Assembly (NCBI RefSeq): GCF_002873395.1
Contig: NZ_MCUV01000008.1
Span: forward strand, 1-64,000
Length of the DNA: 64,000 nucleotides
DNA from: Vibrio sp. 10N.286.49.B3
GTDB taxonomy: Bacteria > Pseudomonadota > Gammaproteobacteria > Enterobacterales > Vibrionaceae
Direction: 5' to 3'
Shown here: positions 52,697 through 61,103 of the stretch, in pieces
How the letters are laid out: every line of letters starts with the position of its first letter
How positions within the stretch are numbered: position 1 is the first letter of the stretch
Position numbers and translations under genes: made by a program
The notes under the pieces: model-generated
What the model was told of the DNA's origin: nothing
What the model saw: only the letters and a program-made list of their open reading frames with translations
Databases searched by the model: none

Positions 52697-53437
52697 ATGT
52701 TTTATATGAAAAAAATATTATTAATAAGTGCGTTATGTGTTTTCCCTGTACATGCCAATGTGCTAGTTGCGGTGGCAAACAACTTCTACCTACCATCTCA
52801 AAAGCTTGTCGAGGCATTTGAAAAGAAGACCGGTGAAAAGGTTGAAATTAGCACAGGATCAACAGGGCAACTTTATGCGCAGATAAAAAATGGTGCACCG
52901 TTTGATATTTTTCTCGCAGCGGATCAAGCAAGACCAAAAGCTTTACACGACGAAGGTTTGTCATTTGAACCGAAAACCTATGCTCAAGGCGTCTTAGTTC
53001 TGTGGTCTCCACAAGCGGATTTAGTCGATAGTCAAGGGGATGTGCTTGCCGGTGAGGACTACACCTACATTGCTGTTGCAGACCCTAAGTTAGCCCCTTA
53101 TGGTGCGGCAGCGATGGAGGCGCTGGATCATATGGGCGTTCAAGAAGCGGTGACATCAAGGCAAGTTGTTGGTAAGGGTTTAAACGCGACTTATCAATAT
53201 GTTGATAGTGGTAATGCCCAACTCGGTTTTTTAGCCTATTCACAGGTGATTGCTAAGGTTAAGCAAAATCAGGGTTCATTTTGGAAAGTGCCAGAGGATT
53301 ACTATCGACCAATCTTGCAAGATGCTGTGTTAATCAAAACGGCAGCAGATAATAGTCAAGCGGTGGCATTTATGGATTATTTATATTCAGATGAAGGACG
53401 AAAACTAATATCAGACTATGGCTACAGTGTGCAGTAA
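52697..53437 (+). CDS. modA: Molybdate ABC transporter, periplasmic binding protein
   Basis: 246 residues. Signal peptide (MKKILLISALCVFPVHA). The mature protein has the ModA pattern: AVANNFYLPSQKL near the start, STGSTGQLYAQI (oxyanion-binding Ser/Thr), APFDIFLAADQARPKAL and YQYVDSGNAQLGFLAYSQV. It binds molybdate (or tungstate) for import. ATG at 52697 or the in-frame ATG at 52706; the RBS (AGAG, 52690-52693) is ambiguous. First gene of modABC, downstream of a sigma-54 promoter. Confidence 0.92.
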   Translation: MFYMKKILLISALCVFPVHANVLVAVANNFYLPSQKLVEAFEKKTGEKVEISTGSTGQLYAQIKNGAPFDIFLAADQARPKALHDEGLSFEPKTYAQGVLVLWSPQADLVDSQGDVLAGEDYTYIAVADPKLAPYGAAAMEALDHMGVQEAVTSRQVVGKGLNATYQYVDSGNAQLGFLAYSQVIAKVKQNQGSFWKVPEDYYRPILQDAVLIKTAADNSQAVAFMDYLYSDEGRKLISDYGYSVQ

Positions 53438-53492
53438 ACCTTAAGGCTGAATCAAGGTAGATCATTGCTCATCATGCATCAGAGAGGAAGGT

Positions 53493-54170
53493 ATGGATTG
53501 GAGTGTCGTTTCATTAACATTAAAACTCGCATGTACGGTAACTGCGGTGTTGCTGTTGATTGCAACACCGATAGCATGGTGGTTGTCGCAGACATCATCA
53601 AAGTGGAAGGGAGTTGTTTCAACAATATGCACTATGCCAATGGTGTTACCCCCAACGGTATTAGGTTTTTATCTACTGGTTTTGATGGGGCCAAATGGAC
53701 CACTTGATGCAGTTTTTAACTCGATGGGCATTCCAAGGCTCCCTTTTTCATTTATAGGAATAGTCATCGCCTGCACCGTCCACTCTCTTCCTTTTGTAGT
53801 TCAGCCTCTGGAAAATAGTTTTAAAGCGATAGGTAAGGGTCCTTTAGAGGCAGCTGCGACATTGCGCTGCCCACCACTTAATGTCTTCTTTGAGGTGGCA
53901 GTACCGTTGGCATGGCCTGGCATATTAAGTGCCGCAATCATGGGTTTTTGTCATACCCTCGGTGAGTTTGGTGTTGTTTTGATGGTTGGAGGAAATATTC
54001 CTGGTCAAACTCGGGTTCTATCTGTAGCCATTTATAGCCATGTAGAGGCAATGGAATATGGACAGGCACATCTACTAGCCGGTGGATTAGTGTTAATTTC
54101 GATGCTTGCATTATTAATGATTCATGCCATACAAAGCTATGGTTCGCAGTTACGAGAGGAGCGAGCATGA
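53493..54170 (+). CDS. modB: Molybdate ABC transporter permease
   Basis: 225 residues, five predicted membrane helices. The EAA-like coupling motif EAAATLRCPPLNVFFEVAVPLAWPGI (partly, about 128-150) contacts the ATPase. GAGAGGAAGG precedes the ATG. It overlaps modC by the ATGA arrangement (54167-54170), so the two are translationally coupled. Confidence 0.93.
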   Translation: MDWSVVSLTLKLACTVTAVLLLIATPIAWWLSQTSSKWKGVVSTICTMPMVLPPTVLGFYLLVLMGPNGPLDAVFNSMGIPRLPFSFIGIVIACTVHSLPFVVQPLENSFKAIGKGPLEAAATLRCPPLNVFFEVAVPLAWPGILSAAIMGFCHTLGEFGVVLMVGGNIPGQTRVLSVAIYSHVEAMEYGQAHLLAGGLVLISMLALLMIHAIQSYGSQLREERA

Positions 54171-55417
54171 TGAATTTACATACGGATGTGTTCCCTATTT
54201 ATGAGTTTCCTACCAATACGGCGATCACTCCGCAAGTCGCGAGCCAGCAGGGTTGGTCAGATTGTCTACGTATTCAAGTTGTTCAGTCTTATCAGGGTTT
54301 TAAGTTAGATGTTGATCTCAAGATCCCTATGCGTGGCGTTACCGTATTATTTGGAGCGTCTGGTTGTGGTAAAACGACCTGTTTACGAGCACTCGCGGGA
54401 TTAAATCGATTTGATAGCGCGAATATTTCCTTTGGTAAAGAGGTTTGGCAAAATGCTGATGATTTTGTTCCTGTACACCAAAGAGATATTGGTTATATTT
54501 TTCAAGAGCCTGCATTGTTTGCACATTTGTCGGTAAGAGATAATCTTCGTTTTGGTATGAAACGTATTGCTAAAAGCGAGCATAGGGTCGATATCGATGA
54601 ATTACTTGTGCTGCTCAATGTTTCTCACCTTCTGGATCGCCGCCCAAGTGGGCTATCTGGAGGGGAAAAACAGCGTGTCGCCATAGCTAGAGCCTTGCTT
54701 ACCTCTCCACGTGTATTACTGATGGATGAACCTTTATCTGCGCTTGATAGCCGAATTAAGCAAGAGATCCTTCCTTATCTAGAGCGATTGCATCAGTACC
54801 TACAAATCCCAATAGTGTATGTCACCCACAGTGTAGAGGAGCTAACTCGACTGGCTGATCACCTCGTTCTATTAAATGAAGGTTCCGTCATGGCACAGGG
54901 GGATCCAGCAACACTGATTATGTCAGCTAAATATCAATCAATCTTTGGTCAATCTGCAGGGGTGCTACTCAATGTGTGCCAAGCGCAAGAATTGTCTGAT
55001 GGTTTGACTAAGGTATGGTGTGGTGATGATCCTCAGAATACTGTGGCGCTTTGGTTAGTCGATGATAGAGGGCTAACGCAAGAACCAGCATGCCGTGCTG
55101 ATCGCTTATCACAAGATAGGTATCGATGCCGGATCTTAGCGACTGATGTCAGTATTGCCCTGGAAAAACCAAAAAAATCGTCGATTATAAACCTATTACC
55201 GGCACAAATTATTGCTATTAATGATGTGAACAATGGCAATGATACAACCCAAGAGCAGGAGACGGTGAGTAGGGGAGTTGCTGAAGTATTACTGACCCTT
55301 GAGCTTACCAATGGTGACGCATTGCTTGCACAGATCACAGCGGCTTCATTACGTCGCTTATCTTTGCAGGTAGGAAACAATATATGGGCGCAGATTAAGG
55401 CTGTCGCAGTGTTGTAA
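54167..55417 (+). CDS. modC: Molybdate ABC transporter ATPase with N-terminal extension
   Basis: 416 residues, longer than the usual 350-360. The first 40 or so residues are an unfamiliar extension before the ATPase core: Walker A GASGCGKTT (about 63-71), Q-loop FQEP, signature LSGGEKQRV (about 163), Walker B LLMDEP and switch His in VTHSVEE. A C-terminal molybdate-binding mop domain (about 345-416) follows a linker that is longer than normal. It energises molybdate import. A terminator follows. Confidence 0.92.
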   Translation: MMNLHTDVFPIYEFPTNTAITPQVASQQGWSDCLRIQVVQSYQGFKLDVDLKIPMRGVTVLFGASGCGKTTCLRALAGLNRFDSANISFGKEVWQNADDFVPVHQRDIGYIFQEPALFAHLSVRDNLRFGMKRIAKSEHRVDIDELLVLLNVSHLLDRRPSGLSGGEKQRVAIARALLTSPRVLLMDEPLSALDSRIKQEILPYLERLHQYLQIPIVYVTHSVEELTRLADHLVLLNEGSVMAQGDPATLIMSAKYQSIFGQSAGVLLNVCQAQELSDGLTKVWCGDDPQNTVALWLVDDRGLTQEPACRADRLSQDRYRCRILATDVSIALEKPKKSSIINLLPAQIIAINDVNNGNDTTQEQETVSRGVAEVLLTLELTNGDALLAQITAASLRRLSLQVGNNIWAQIKAVAVL

Positions 55418-55451
55418 TTCCCTGTTTTCATGTGAGGTCAGGCGAGTTGAT

Positions 55452-55481
55452 AGGGGGGAGTTTACTTGGTTCCCCCTTTTT
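55452..55481 (+). terminator. Terminator of modABC
   Basis: A G6 run at 55453-55458 and a C5 run at 55472-55476 form a GC stem, followed by a T5 tract; it faces the convergent nifQ gene. Confidence 0.8.
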
Positions 55482-55511
55482 ATATTTGTTTAATATCGTT
55501 ATGGATGGTCT

Positions 55512-56066
55512 CTATACGACGAAGCATTCACTATGAGAACTGCATTGGTCACAACTCGGTGCACGACAGATGTAATCACCATCACGCTGACATAACTGCA
55601 GGTAGAAAAATCGTTTCCAACGCATATTATTGGTGTTCGATGCATGAAGGGTAGGAAGATAAATCTTGATCATCGTTGATAGGTCTGCACGACTGTTCAT
55701 ACCCAGATCTTTCCAGAGGTGTTGATTACCCAAGCTAGCACTCGCAAGTACCTGACAGAACGGCTCACCGTGCTCAGTGTTTGAGTTCAGATGCTCGAGA
55801 AACAGCGTCTTGAGTGCCAGCCATTCATCTTGTTTTAACTCTTGGAGTGTTGCTCTTAATTCGGTTTGGTTTTGGTGACGGTGTATATCTAATTCATGGC
55901 ATGGTGGCTTTACCAATTCAAAGCGATAGATGAGTTTCTGTAAAGTCTCATTGGATACGCCGAGCATTGTAGGAAGCGCTGTCTCACACCGCCAGTAATG
56001 GTTATAAATACTTTGCCACAAGCCTGAAAGCATTTCATGTTGTGGTGTTGAGCTGTTTTTAATCAA
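55512..56066 (-). CDS. nifQ: NifQ, molybdenum donor for nitrogenase cofactor synthesis
   Basis: About 185 residues. The C-terminal cysteine motif CRAPSCDQCSSHSEC has the C-x4-C-x2-C-x5-C spacing that defines NifQ and that binds an Fe-S/Mo cluster; a central helical region (LFLEHLNSN; CQVLASASLG; LWKDLGMNSR) matches the family's layout. NifQ hands molybdenum to the FeMo-cofactor assembly proteins. No good ATG: TTG at 56066 has AAGGGA six bases upstream, while TTG at 56096 has none. Upstream lie a sigma-54 promoter and two NifA-type sites. Convergent with modABC, which supplies the metal. Confidence 0.88.
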   Translation of the reverse strand: MIKNSSTPQHEMLSGLWQSIYNHYWRCETALPTMLGVSNETLQKLIYRFELVKPPCHELDIHRHQNQTELRATLQELKQDEWLALKTLFLEHLNSNTEHGEPFCQVLASASLGNQHLWKDLGMNSRADLSTMIKIYLPTLHASNTNNMRWKRFFYLQLCQRDGDYICRAPSCDQCSSHSECFVV

Positions 56067-56190
56067 TCTTTGTCCCTTTTGTCGTATGCGTAGCAATAGA
56101 GTTGGATTGGCACCTACTAAGATATCTCAATCAGAACTCGTTGGAAGTTAACTGACAATACCTTAGACAGCCGTCGTTATTATTTGGTAT

Positions 56191-56206
56191 TGCAAATAAC
56201 GCTCCA
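56191..56206 (-). promoter_or_regulatory. Sigma-54 -24/-12 promoter of nifQ
   Basis: On the minus strand TGGAGCGTTATTTGCA differs from the consensus TGGCACGnnnnTTGCA at two bases and has GG and GC 10 bp apart. Predicted start near 56180. The surrounding CGTTAT...ATAACG could also be read as a degenerate ModE operator. Confidence 0.7.
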
Positions 56207-56243
56207 TATTTTTATTGCTATTAATCAGCCAATAAAAGGGGTT

Positions 56244-56292
56244 TGTTGTGTTTTCTACATTAAGTTTGCTTTGAATTGTTCGGTTTACGACA
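56244..56292 (-). promoter_or_regulatory. Two NifA-type upstream activator sequences before nifQ
   Basis: TGT-N10-ACA occurs at 56244-56259 and again at 56277-56292, 33 bp apart, centred about 71 and 104 bp upstream of the predicted start. The remainder of the 56097-56413 gap holds nothing else I can name. Confidence 0.65.
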
Positions 56293-56413
56293 ATCCATGT
56301 AACAAGAAGGTCAGTCGATTAACGTCAGTTTATTTAAATTAAAATAGTGGCTAAAAAGAGCAGGGATGACCGGAGTAAACAGAGTTAGCTTGCTCCGGTA
56401 AACTTAAAAGGGG

Positions 56414-56800
56414 TTAAAAATAAACGCGGAAGCCTGCTTTTGCTTCAAGCTCAAAGGCCAACTCATCTAAGTATAATGCTGGAGCTAAATCAACATAAAA
56501 GCCTACAGGTTTAACACGAAACTCTGCCCCTATCCCTGGCGTAATTGCGATGTTATGTTTATTTCTATCAATATACTGACCGCCGATAAATAGGTATAGC
56601 GGTGTGTTTTGTACTGCATAAGTTTTATTAGCAGCGATACCAAAGTTATCTTCAAGACTGATGTTAAATCGGTAACTGTTGTGTTTAATATCGATCCCAC
56701 CAAATGGGTCACCAACAACGAGGCCTACACCCGTTTCAGCACTTGCGGCCAACGGTGTAACTAGGCCTAAAGCCAACATAAGAGTGATTATTCTTTTCAT
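56414..56800 (-). CDS. Small outer-membrane beta-barrel-like protein, unknown function
   Basis: 128 residues. Signal peptide about 1-21 (APLAASA-ET region). The mature part is alternating beta strands (GVGLVVGDPFGGIDIK; LYLFIGGQYI; AITPGIGAEFRV) and ends in Phe, FRVYF, as outer-membrane proteins do. It is too short for a full 8-strand barrel with large loops, so perhaps a minimal one or a barrel-like lipid-binding protein. I do not recognise the family. It is in the same direction as nifQ but 317 bp from it. Confidence 0.75.
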   Translation of the reverse strand: MKRIITLMLALGLVTPLAASAETGVGLVVGDPFGGIDIKHNSYRFNISLEDNFGIAANKTYAVQNTPLYLFIGGQYIDRNKHNIAITPGIGAEFRVKPVGFYVDLAPALYLDELAFELEAKAGFRVYF

Positions 56801-57021
56801 TTTATTCCCACAGCTTTATAAAAACGGGCACACTACAGGAGTAAACCAGATATCGTGTCAATAAAATCAAGTATTCACGGACGTTTTACACTTCTGGTTA
56901 GGTTTTATTCAAACATGACTTTTCGTTGATAATTGGGGCAGGGAGGTAGATTGCTTATAACGTGGTAGCTTATTTAAAAACGAGTAAAAACACCTCATTT
57001 ACTATCTACCGAGGGAAATAT

Positions 57022-57918
57022 TTACATCTGCTCAAAGCGATCTTTCACAAAGTCAATGAAAGTTCGAATTCGGCTTGGTTGATAGCGGTCTCGATGATAG
57101 ATTGCTGAAAAGTCGACCTTAGGCACCACCCATTCTTCAAACACTTGCAGCAGTTGTCCGTCATTCAGTTCTTGTAGGCAATAAATGGTTGGAACACGAA
57201 TAATTCCGTTGCCCGACTTAGCGCCTTGCACTAATACTCGACCATTTTTACATTGCATCCGCCCCGTCACATGCACATCGACTGTTTTCTTGGTGTCGTC
57301 CAGTGCTTGAAAACTCCACTTACGCACCGAACCCGTCAAGCAATCATGATGGATGAGATCTTTAGGATGGTTTGGCTTCCCTTTACGGGCGAAATACTCA
57401 GGGCTGGCCAGTGTTCCCATTTCAATATCCAATAACTTTCTCGCGATAAAGCCCGCATCTTCTAAACTCCCCATACGAAAAGCGATATCGAATGCACCTT
57501 CAATCAGATCGACTCGATTACTACTGAAATCAAGGCAGATGCTGATATCTGGATAGAGTTGCATGAATTCATTGACCAGTTCCGCAATGATCACCTCTCC
57601 AAGGTAACCACCGACACAGTTTACTTTGATGTCGCCGCGCACTTCTTCTACATTATCTACAGCAGCAATTAGAGCTTGGTCTATATTATTTAGCGCTTGC
57701 TCACATCTGGCATATAAGTCTTGCCCTGCATGCGTTAGCCTTAAGGTTCGAGTCGTGCGAATAAACAGCGTCACCCCCATCTGTTTCTCTAGGCTACTTA
57801 CTTGGCGTGACACATGGGAACGAGAAACATTAAGCGCCTCCGCTGCTTTAGTGAAGTTACCTAAACGAGCAATAAGCACGAAAGAACGAATATCAGATAG
57901 ATTAATTTGATTGAGCAT
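57022..57918 (-). CDS. LysR-family transcriptional regulator
   Basis: 298 residues. N-terminal winged HTH (about 1-60, with FTKAAEALNVSRSHVSRQVSSLEKQMG) and a periplasmic-binding-type effector domain (about 90-295). Divergent from the short-chain dehydrogenase at 58137, sharing a 218-bp gap, the usual arrangement for a LysR regulator and its target. Effector unknown. Confidence 0.9.
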   Translation of the reverse strand: MLNQINLSDIRSFVLIARLGNFTKAAEALNVSRSHVSRQVSSLEKQMGVTLFIRTTRTLRLTHAGQDLYARCEQALNNIDQALIAAVDNVEEVRGDIKVNCVGGYLGEVIIAELVNEFMQLYPDISICLDFSSNRVDLIEGAFDIAFRMGSLEDAGFIARKLLDIEMGTLASPEYFARKGKPNHPKDLIHHDCLTGSVRKWSFQALDDTKKTVDVHVTGRMQCKNGRVLVQGAKSGNGIIRVPTIYCLQELNDGQLLQVFEEWVVPKVDFSAIYHRDRYQPSRIRTFIDFVKDRFEQM

Positions 57919-58136
57919 AGTCGCCAGCTTACTTGTAAACTTACAAAGTTATAAAATGAACGTATTTATTGTTGCACCACAACAACAGTGTTTCAAGTAA
58001 AGTGCTATATATCAACAATGCAATTTTCCTTAATATACCTCCATCGCAACGAAGCAAGGCAACAAGCACTTGATTCGAATGCACTTAAACAATACGTCGT
58101 AGCCAATCGATGCAATAAAAGTACAGAGGAAATAAA

Positions 58137-58856
58137 ATGAAAAAACTAATCGTAATTACAGGTGCAAGCTCTGGTATTGGTGAAGCAATTGCTCGTCGTC
58201 TAAGTGATGAAGGTCACCCTCTGCTACTTTTAGCTCGTCGTGTTGATCGTCTTGAAGCGCTGAAGCTACCAAACTCACTGTCTGTGAAAGTAGATGTAAC
58301 AGACAAAGCGTCTTTTGATGCGGCAATCGCACAAGGTGAAGCGAAGTTTGGCCCTGTCGATGCGCTTATCAACAATGCTGGTGCAATGCTTCTTGGTCAA
58401 ATCGATACGCAAGACGCGCAAGAGTGGAAGACAATGTTCGATGTGAACGTGATCGGTCTTTTAAACGGCATGCAGTCTGTTCTTGCTCCTATGATGGAAC
58501 GTAACACTGGTACTATCATCAACATCAGCTCTATCGCGGGTAAGAAAACATTCCCAAGCCATGCTGCTTACTGTGGTACTAAGTTCGCGGTTCACGCTAT
58601 TTCTGAGAATGTTCGTGAAGAAGTGGCGGCTTCAAATGTTCGTGTTACGACTATCGCACCGGGTGCTGTAGAAACTGAGCTTCTGTCTCACACAACATCT
58701 CAAGAGATTAAAGACGGTTACGATTCTTGGAAAGAAGACATGGGTGGTGTATTGGCAGCGGACGATATTGCTCGCGCTGTCTCATTCGCTTACCAGCAAC
58801 CACAGAATGTATGTATCCGTGAGATCGCCCTAGCACCAACTAAGCAACAGCCATAG
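58137..58856 (+). CDS. Short-chain dehydrogenase/reductase
   Basis: 239 residues. Cofactor motif TGASSGIGEA (about 7-16), NNAG (about 80) and active site S-x12-Y-x3-K (SSIAGKKTFPSHAAYCGTK in part; Tyr near 147, Lys near 151). Arg residues after the second strand (LARRVDRL) suggest NADPH. It resembles YdfG-type serine/3-hydroxy-acid dehydrogenases in length. It is a probable target of the divergent LysR protein. Substrate unknown. Confidence 0.9.
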   Translation: MKKLIVITGASSGIGEAIARRLSDEGHPLLLLARRVDRLEALKLPNSLSVKVDVTDKASFDAAIAQGEAKFGPVDALINNAGAMLLGQIDTQDAQEWKTMFDVNVIGLLNGMQSVLAPMMERNTGTIINISSIAGKKTFPSHAAYCGTKFAVHAISENVREEVAASNVRVTTIAPGAVETELLSHTTSQEIKDGYDSWKEDMGGVLAADDIARAVSFAYQQPQNVCIREIALAPTKQQP

Positions 58857-58893
58857 TAGCGAATCATCACGCATATATTTGTGAAGTATAAAT

Positions 58894-58929
58894 AAAAGCG
58901 CCACTACTCAAAAAAGTAGTGGCGCTTTT
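58894..58929 (+). terminator. Terminator after SDR gene
   Basis: A 15-bp perfect stem (58894-58908 with 58915-58929) ends in TTTT. The rest of the 360-bp gap to 59228 is AT-rich promoter DNA. Confidence 0.92.
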
Positions 58930-59228
58930 GTTTTGATTAAGTCTTAGTATCCACTTTAGATACCGAATGTAAAAATAAGATGGAGGTCATGTTATTAGGA
59001 CGATAGGGCAAATATAACAAGATCATATTCTCATTTATGGATGCTTAGCCTATTTGTAGTATTAAAATATGTAATTATGTTTCAAGACAAATGGGGAGCA
59101 TAGTCCTCGCCAACATCAAACGATGTATTAAAACATTGGTGGTATTTTCACATGATACCAACCTAGAAAACACATTTTATTATTACAAACTTTTGCTCAG
59201 ATTTGAGTACGATTAGGTGAATAAACTA

Positions 59229-60791
59229 ATGAAAAAAACATTTCTCAAAACTTTGCTAGCGTCTTCTGTTGTTGTCGCTGTTGGCTGTGCATCTACCTCT
59301 GCACCTGAATTTCCAAACAACAAAGAAACAGGCGTTGCAATCCTAACTCCAGTCGCTCTTACAGCATCAAGTCACGATGGTAATGGCCCAGACCGCTTAT
59401 TTGATCAGGATCTAACCACACGCTGGTCTTCTGCTGGTGAAGGCGAGTGGGCAATGTTGGACTATGGTTCAGTGCAAGAATTTGACGCTGTTCAAGCTGC
59501 ATTCAGTAAAGGCAACGAGCGCCAATCTAAATTTGATATTCAAGTTAGTGTTGATGGCGAAAACTGGACAACAGTACTAGCGGATCAAATGAGTTCAGGT
59601 CTTGCACTTGGTCTAGAGCGTTTCCAATTTGAGCCAGCAGTTAAAGCTCGCTATGTAAAGTACGTTGGTAACGGTAACACCAAGAGTGGTTGGAACAGTT
59701 TAACGGAACTAGCTGCGGTTAACTGTAACGTTAACGCTTGCCCTACTAGTCACATCATCACTCCAGAAGTCGTTGCAGCTGAAGCGACTATGATAGCTGA
59801 AATGAAAGCTGCAGAGAAAGCACAAAAAGAAGCACGCAAAGACCTACGTACTGGTAACTTCGGCGTAGCTGCTGTTTATCCTTGTGATACAACGGTTAAA
59901 TGTAGTACCCGTGAAGCGATTCCACAAGTGACTGGTCTACCAGCGACACCTAAAGCTGGTAATGCACCTAGTGAGAACTTTGACTTAAGTCATTGGTATC
60001 TATCTCAACCATTTGACCACGACAAAAATGGCAAGCCAGATGACGTTTCTGAGTGGAACCTTGCAAGCGGTTACCAACACCCAGAAATCTTCTACACTGC
60101 TGATGATGGCGGTCTAGTATTCAAGTCTTATGTTAAAGGTGTTCGTACATCTAAAAACACTAAATACGCTCGTACCGAACTTCGTGAAATGATGCGTCGT
60201 GGTGACCAGTCTATTAAAACGAAAGGCGTTAATAAAAATAACTGGGTATTCTCTAGTGCTCCTGAAGCGGACCTAGAAGCTGCTGCTGGTATTGATGGCG
60301 TTCTAGAAGCAACGTTGAAAATTGACCACGCAACAACGACGGGTAACGCGAACGAAGTAGGTCGCTTTATCATTGGTCAGATCCACGATCAAAACGATGA
60401 GCCAATTCGTCTGTACTACCGTAAACTGCCTAACCAAGCAACAGGTGCTGTTTACTTTGCACACGAAAGCCAAGATGCAACAAAAGAGGACTTCTACCCT
60501 CTTGTTGGCGACTTGACGGCTGAAGTTGGCGAGGATGGTATCGCTCTTGGTGAGAAATTCAGCTACCGTATTCAAGTCGTTGGTAACGAGATGACAGTTA
60601 CACTAATGCGTGAAGGCAAAGACGACGTTGTACAAGTCGTTGATATGAGCGAAAGTGGCTATGATGCAGGCGGTAAGTACATGTACTTCAAAGCTGGTGT
60701 TTATAACCAAAATATCAGCGGTGATTTAGACGATTACTCACAAGCAACGTTCTACCAGCTAGACGTTTCTCACGATACTTACACTAAGTAA
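59229..60791 (+). CDS. PL7 alginate lyase with CBM32, lipoprotein
   Basis: 520 residues. Lipobox VAVGC at the end of the signal peptide. An F5/8-type CBM32 (about 35-155) precedes a linker (about 165-240, Lys/Glu-rich) and the PL7 domain (about 245-520). The three family motifs are intact: ARTELREM (Arg), IGQIHD (Gln and His) and YFKAGVYNQN (Tyr). It cleaves alginate by beta-elimination at the cell surface. The ATG at 59229 fits AGGTGA; the in-frame GTG at 59217 overlaps it. It is not near the agar genes and lacks their operator, so is a separate polysaccharide function. Confidence 0.93.
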   Translation: MKKTFLKTLLASSVVVAVGCASTSAPEFPNNKETGVAILTPVALTASSHDGNGPDRLFDQDLTTRWSSAGEGEWAMLDYGSVQEFDAVQAAFSKGNERQSKFDIQVSVDGENWTTVLADQMSSGLALGLERFQFEPAVKARYVKYVGNGNTKSGWNSLTELAAVNCNVNACPTSHIITPEVVAAEATMIAEMKAAEKAQKEARKDLRTGNFGVAAVYPCDTTVKCSTREAIPQVTGLPATPKAGNAPSENFDLSHWYLSQPFDHDKNGKPDDVSEWNLASGYQHPEIFYTADDGGLVFKSYVKGVRTSKNTKYARTELREMMRRGDQSIKTKGVNKNNWVFSSAPEADLEAAAGIDGVLEATLKIDHATTTGNANEVGRFIIGQIHDQNDEPIRLYYRKLPNQATGAVYFAHESQDATKEDFYPLVGDLTAEVGEDGIALGEKFSYRIQVVGNEMTVTLMREGKDDVVQVVDMSESGYDAGGKYMYFKAGVYNQNISGDLDDYSQATFYQLDVSHDTYTK

Positions 60792-60861
60792 TACCAACAC
60801 TTACTGAACATGACATTAGCAAAGACGATGTCATGTCGGTGAGTTTAGAGTATAAATATAG

Positions 60862-60893
60862 AATCGGAAGCCATTTATGGTTTCCGATTTTTT
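60862..60893 (+). terminator. Terminator after alginate lyase
   Basis: A 12-bp stem (60862-60873 with 60878-60889) with TTTA loop and T6. A second hairpin (ACATGACAT, 60808-60816, with 60828-60836) precedes it. Nothing else is seen in 60894-61103. Confidence 0.9.
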
Positions 60894-61103
60894 GTATATC
60901 TAGCCTGGTAGGCAAGTGAAATACGCCTCTGTAGGTTCGAGGTAGCTTAGTGAGTAAAACCGTTGATATAAAAATCATTCGTGAGCCGATTATATGCTAG
61001 GGCGGTAAAGTAAATCCGAACAAGTGACTGTTTTATCTGGTGATGGTCGATTTGTAAGCACGCGTTTGTTAAGCTCGCACAAAACAGTCATTAGGATGGA
61101 TCC

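Noticed and set aside
56175..56201. CGTTAT...ATAACG as a ModE operator for nifQ
   Set aside because: The spacing (15 bp between half-sites) differs from the known operator, and the right half is better explained by the sigma-54 promoter.
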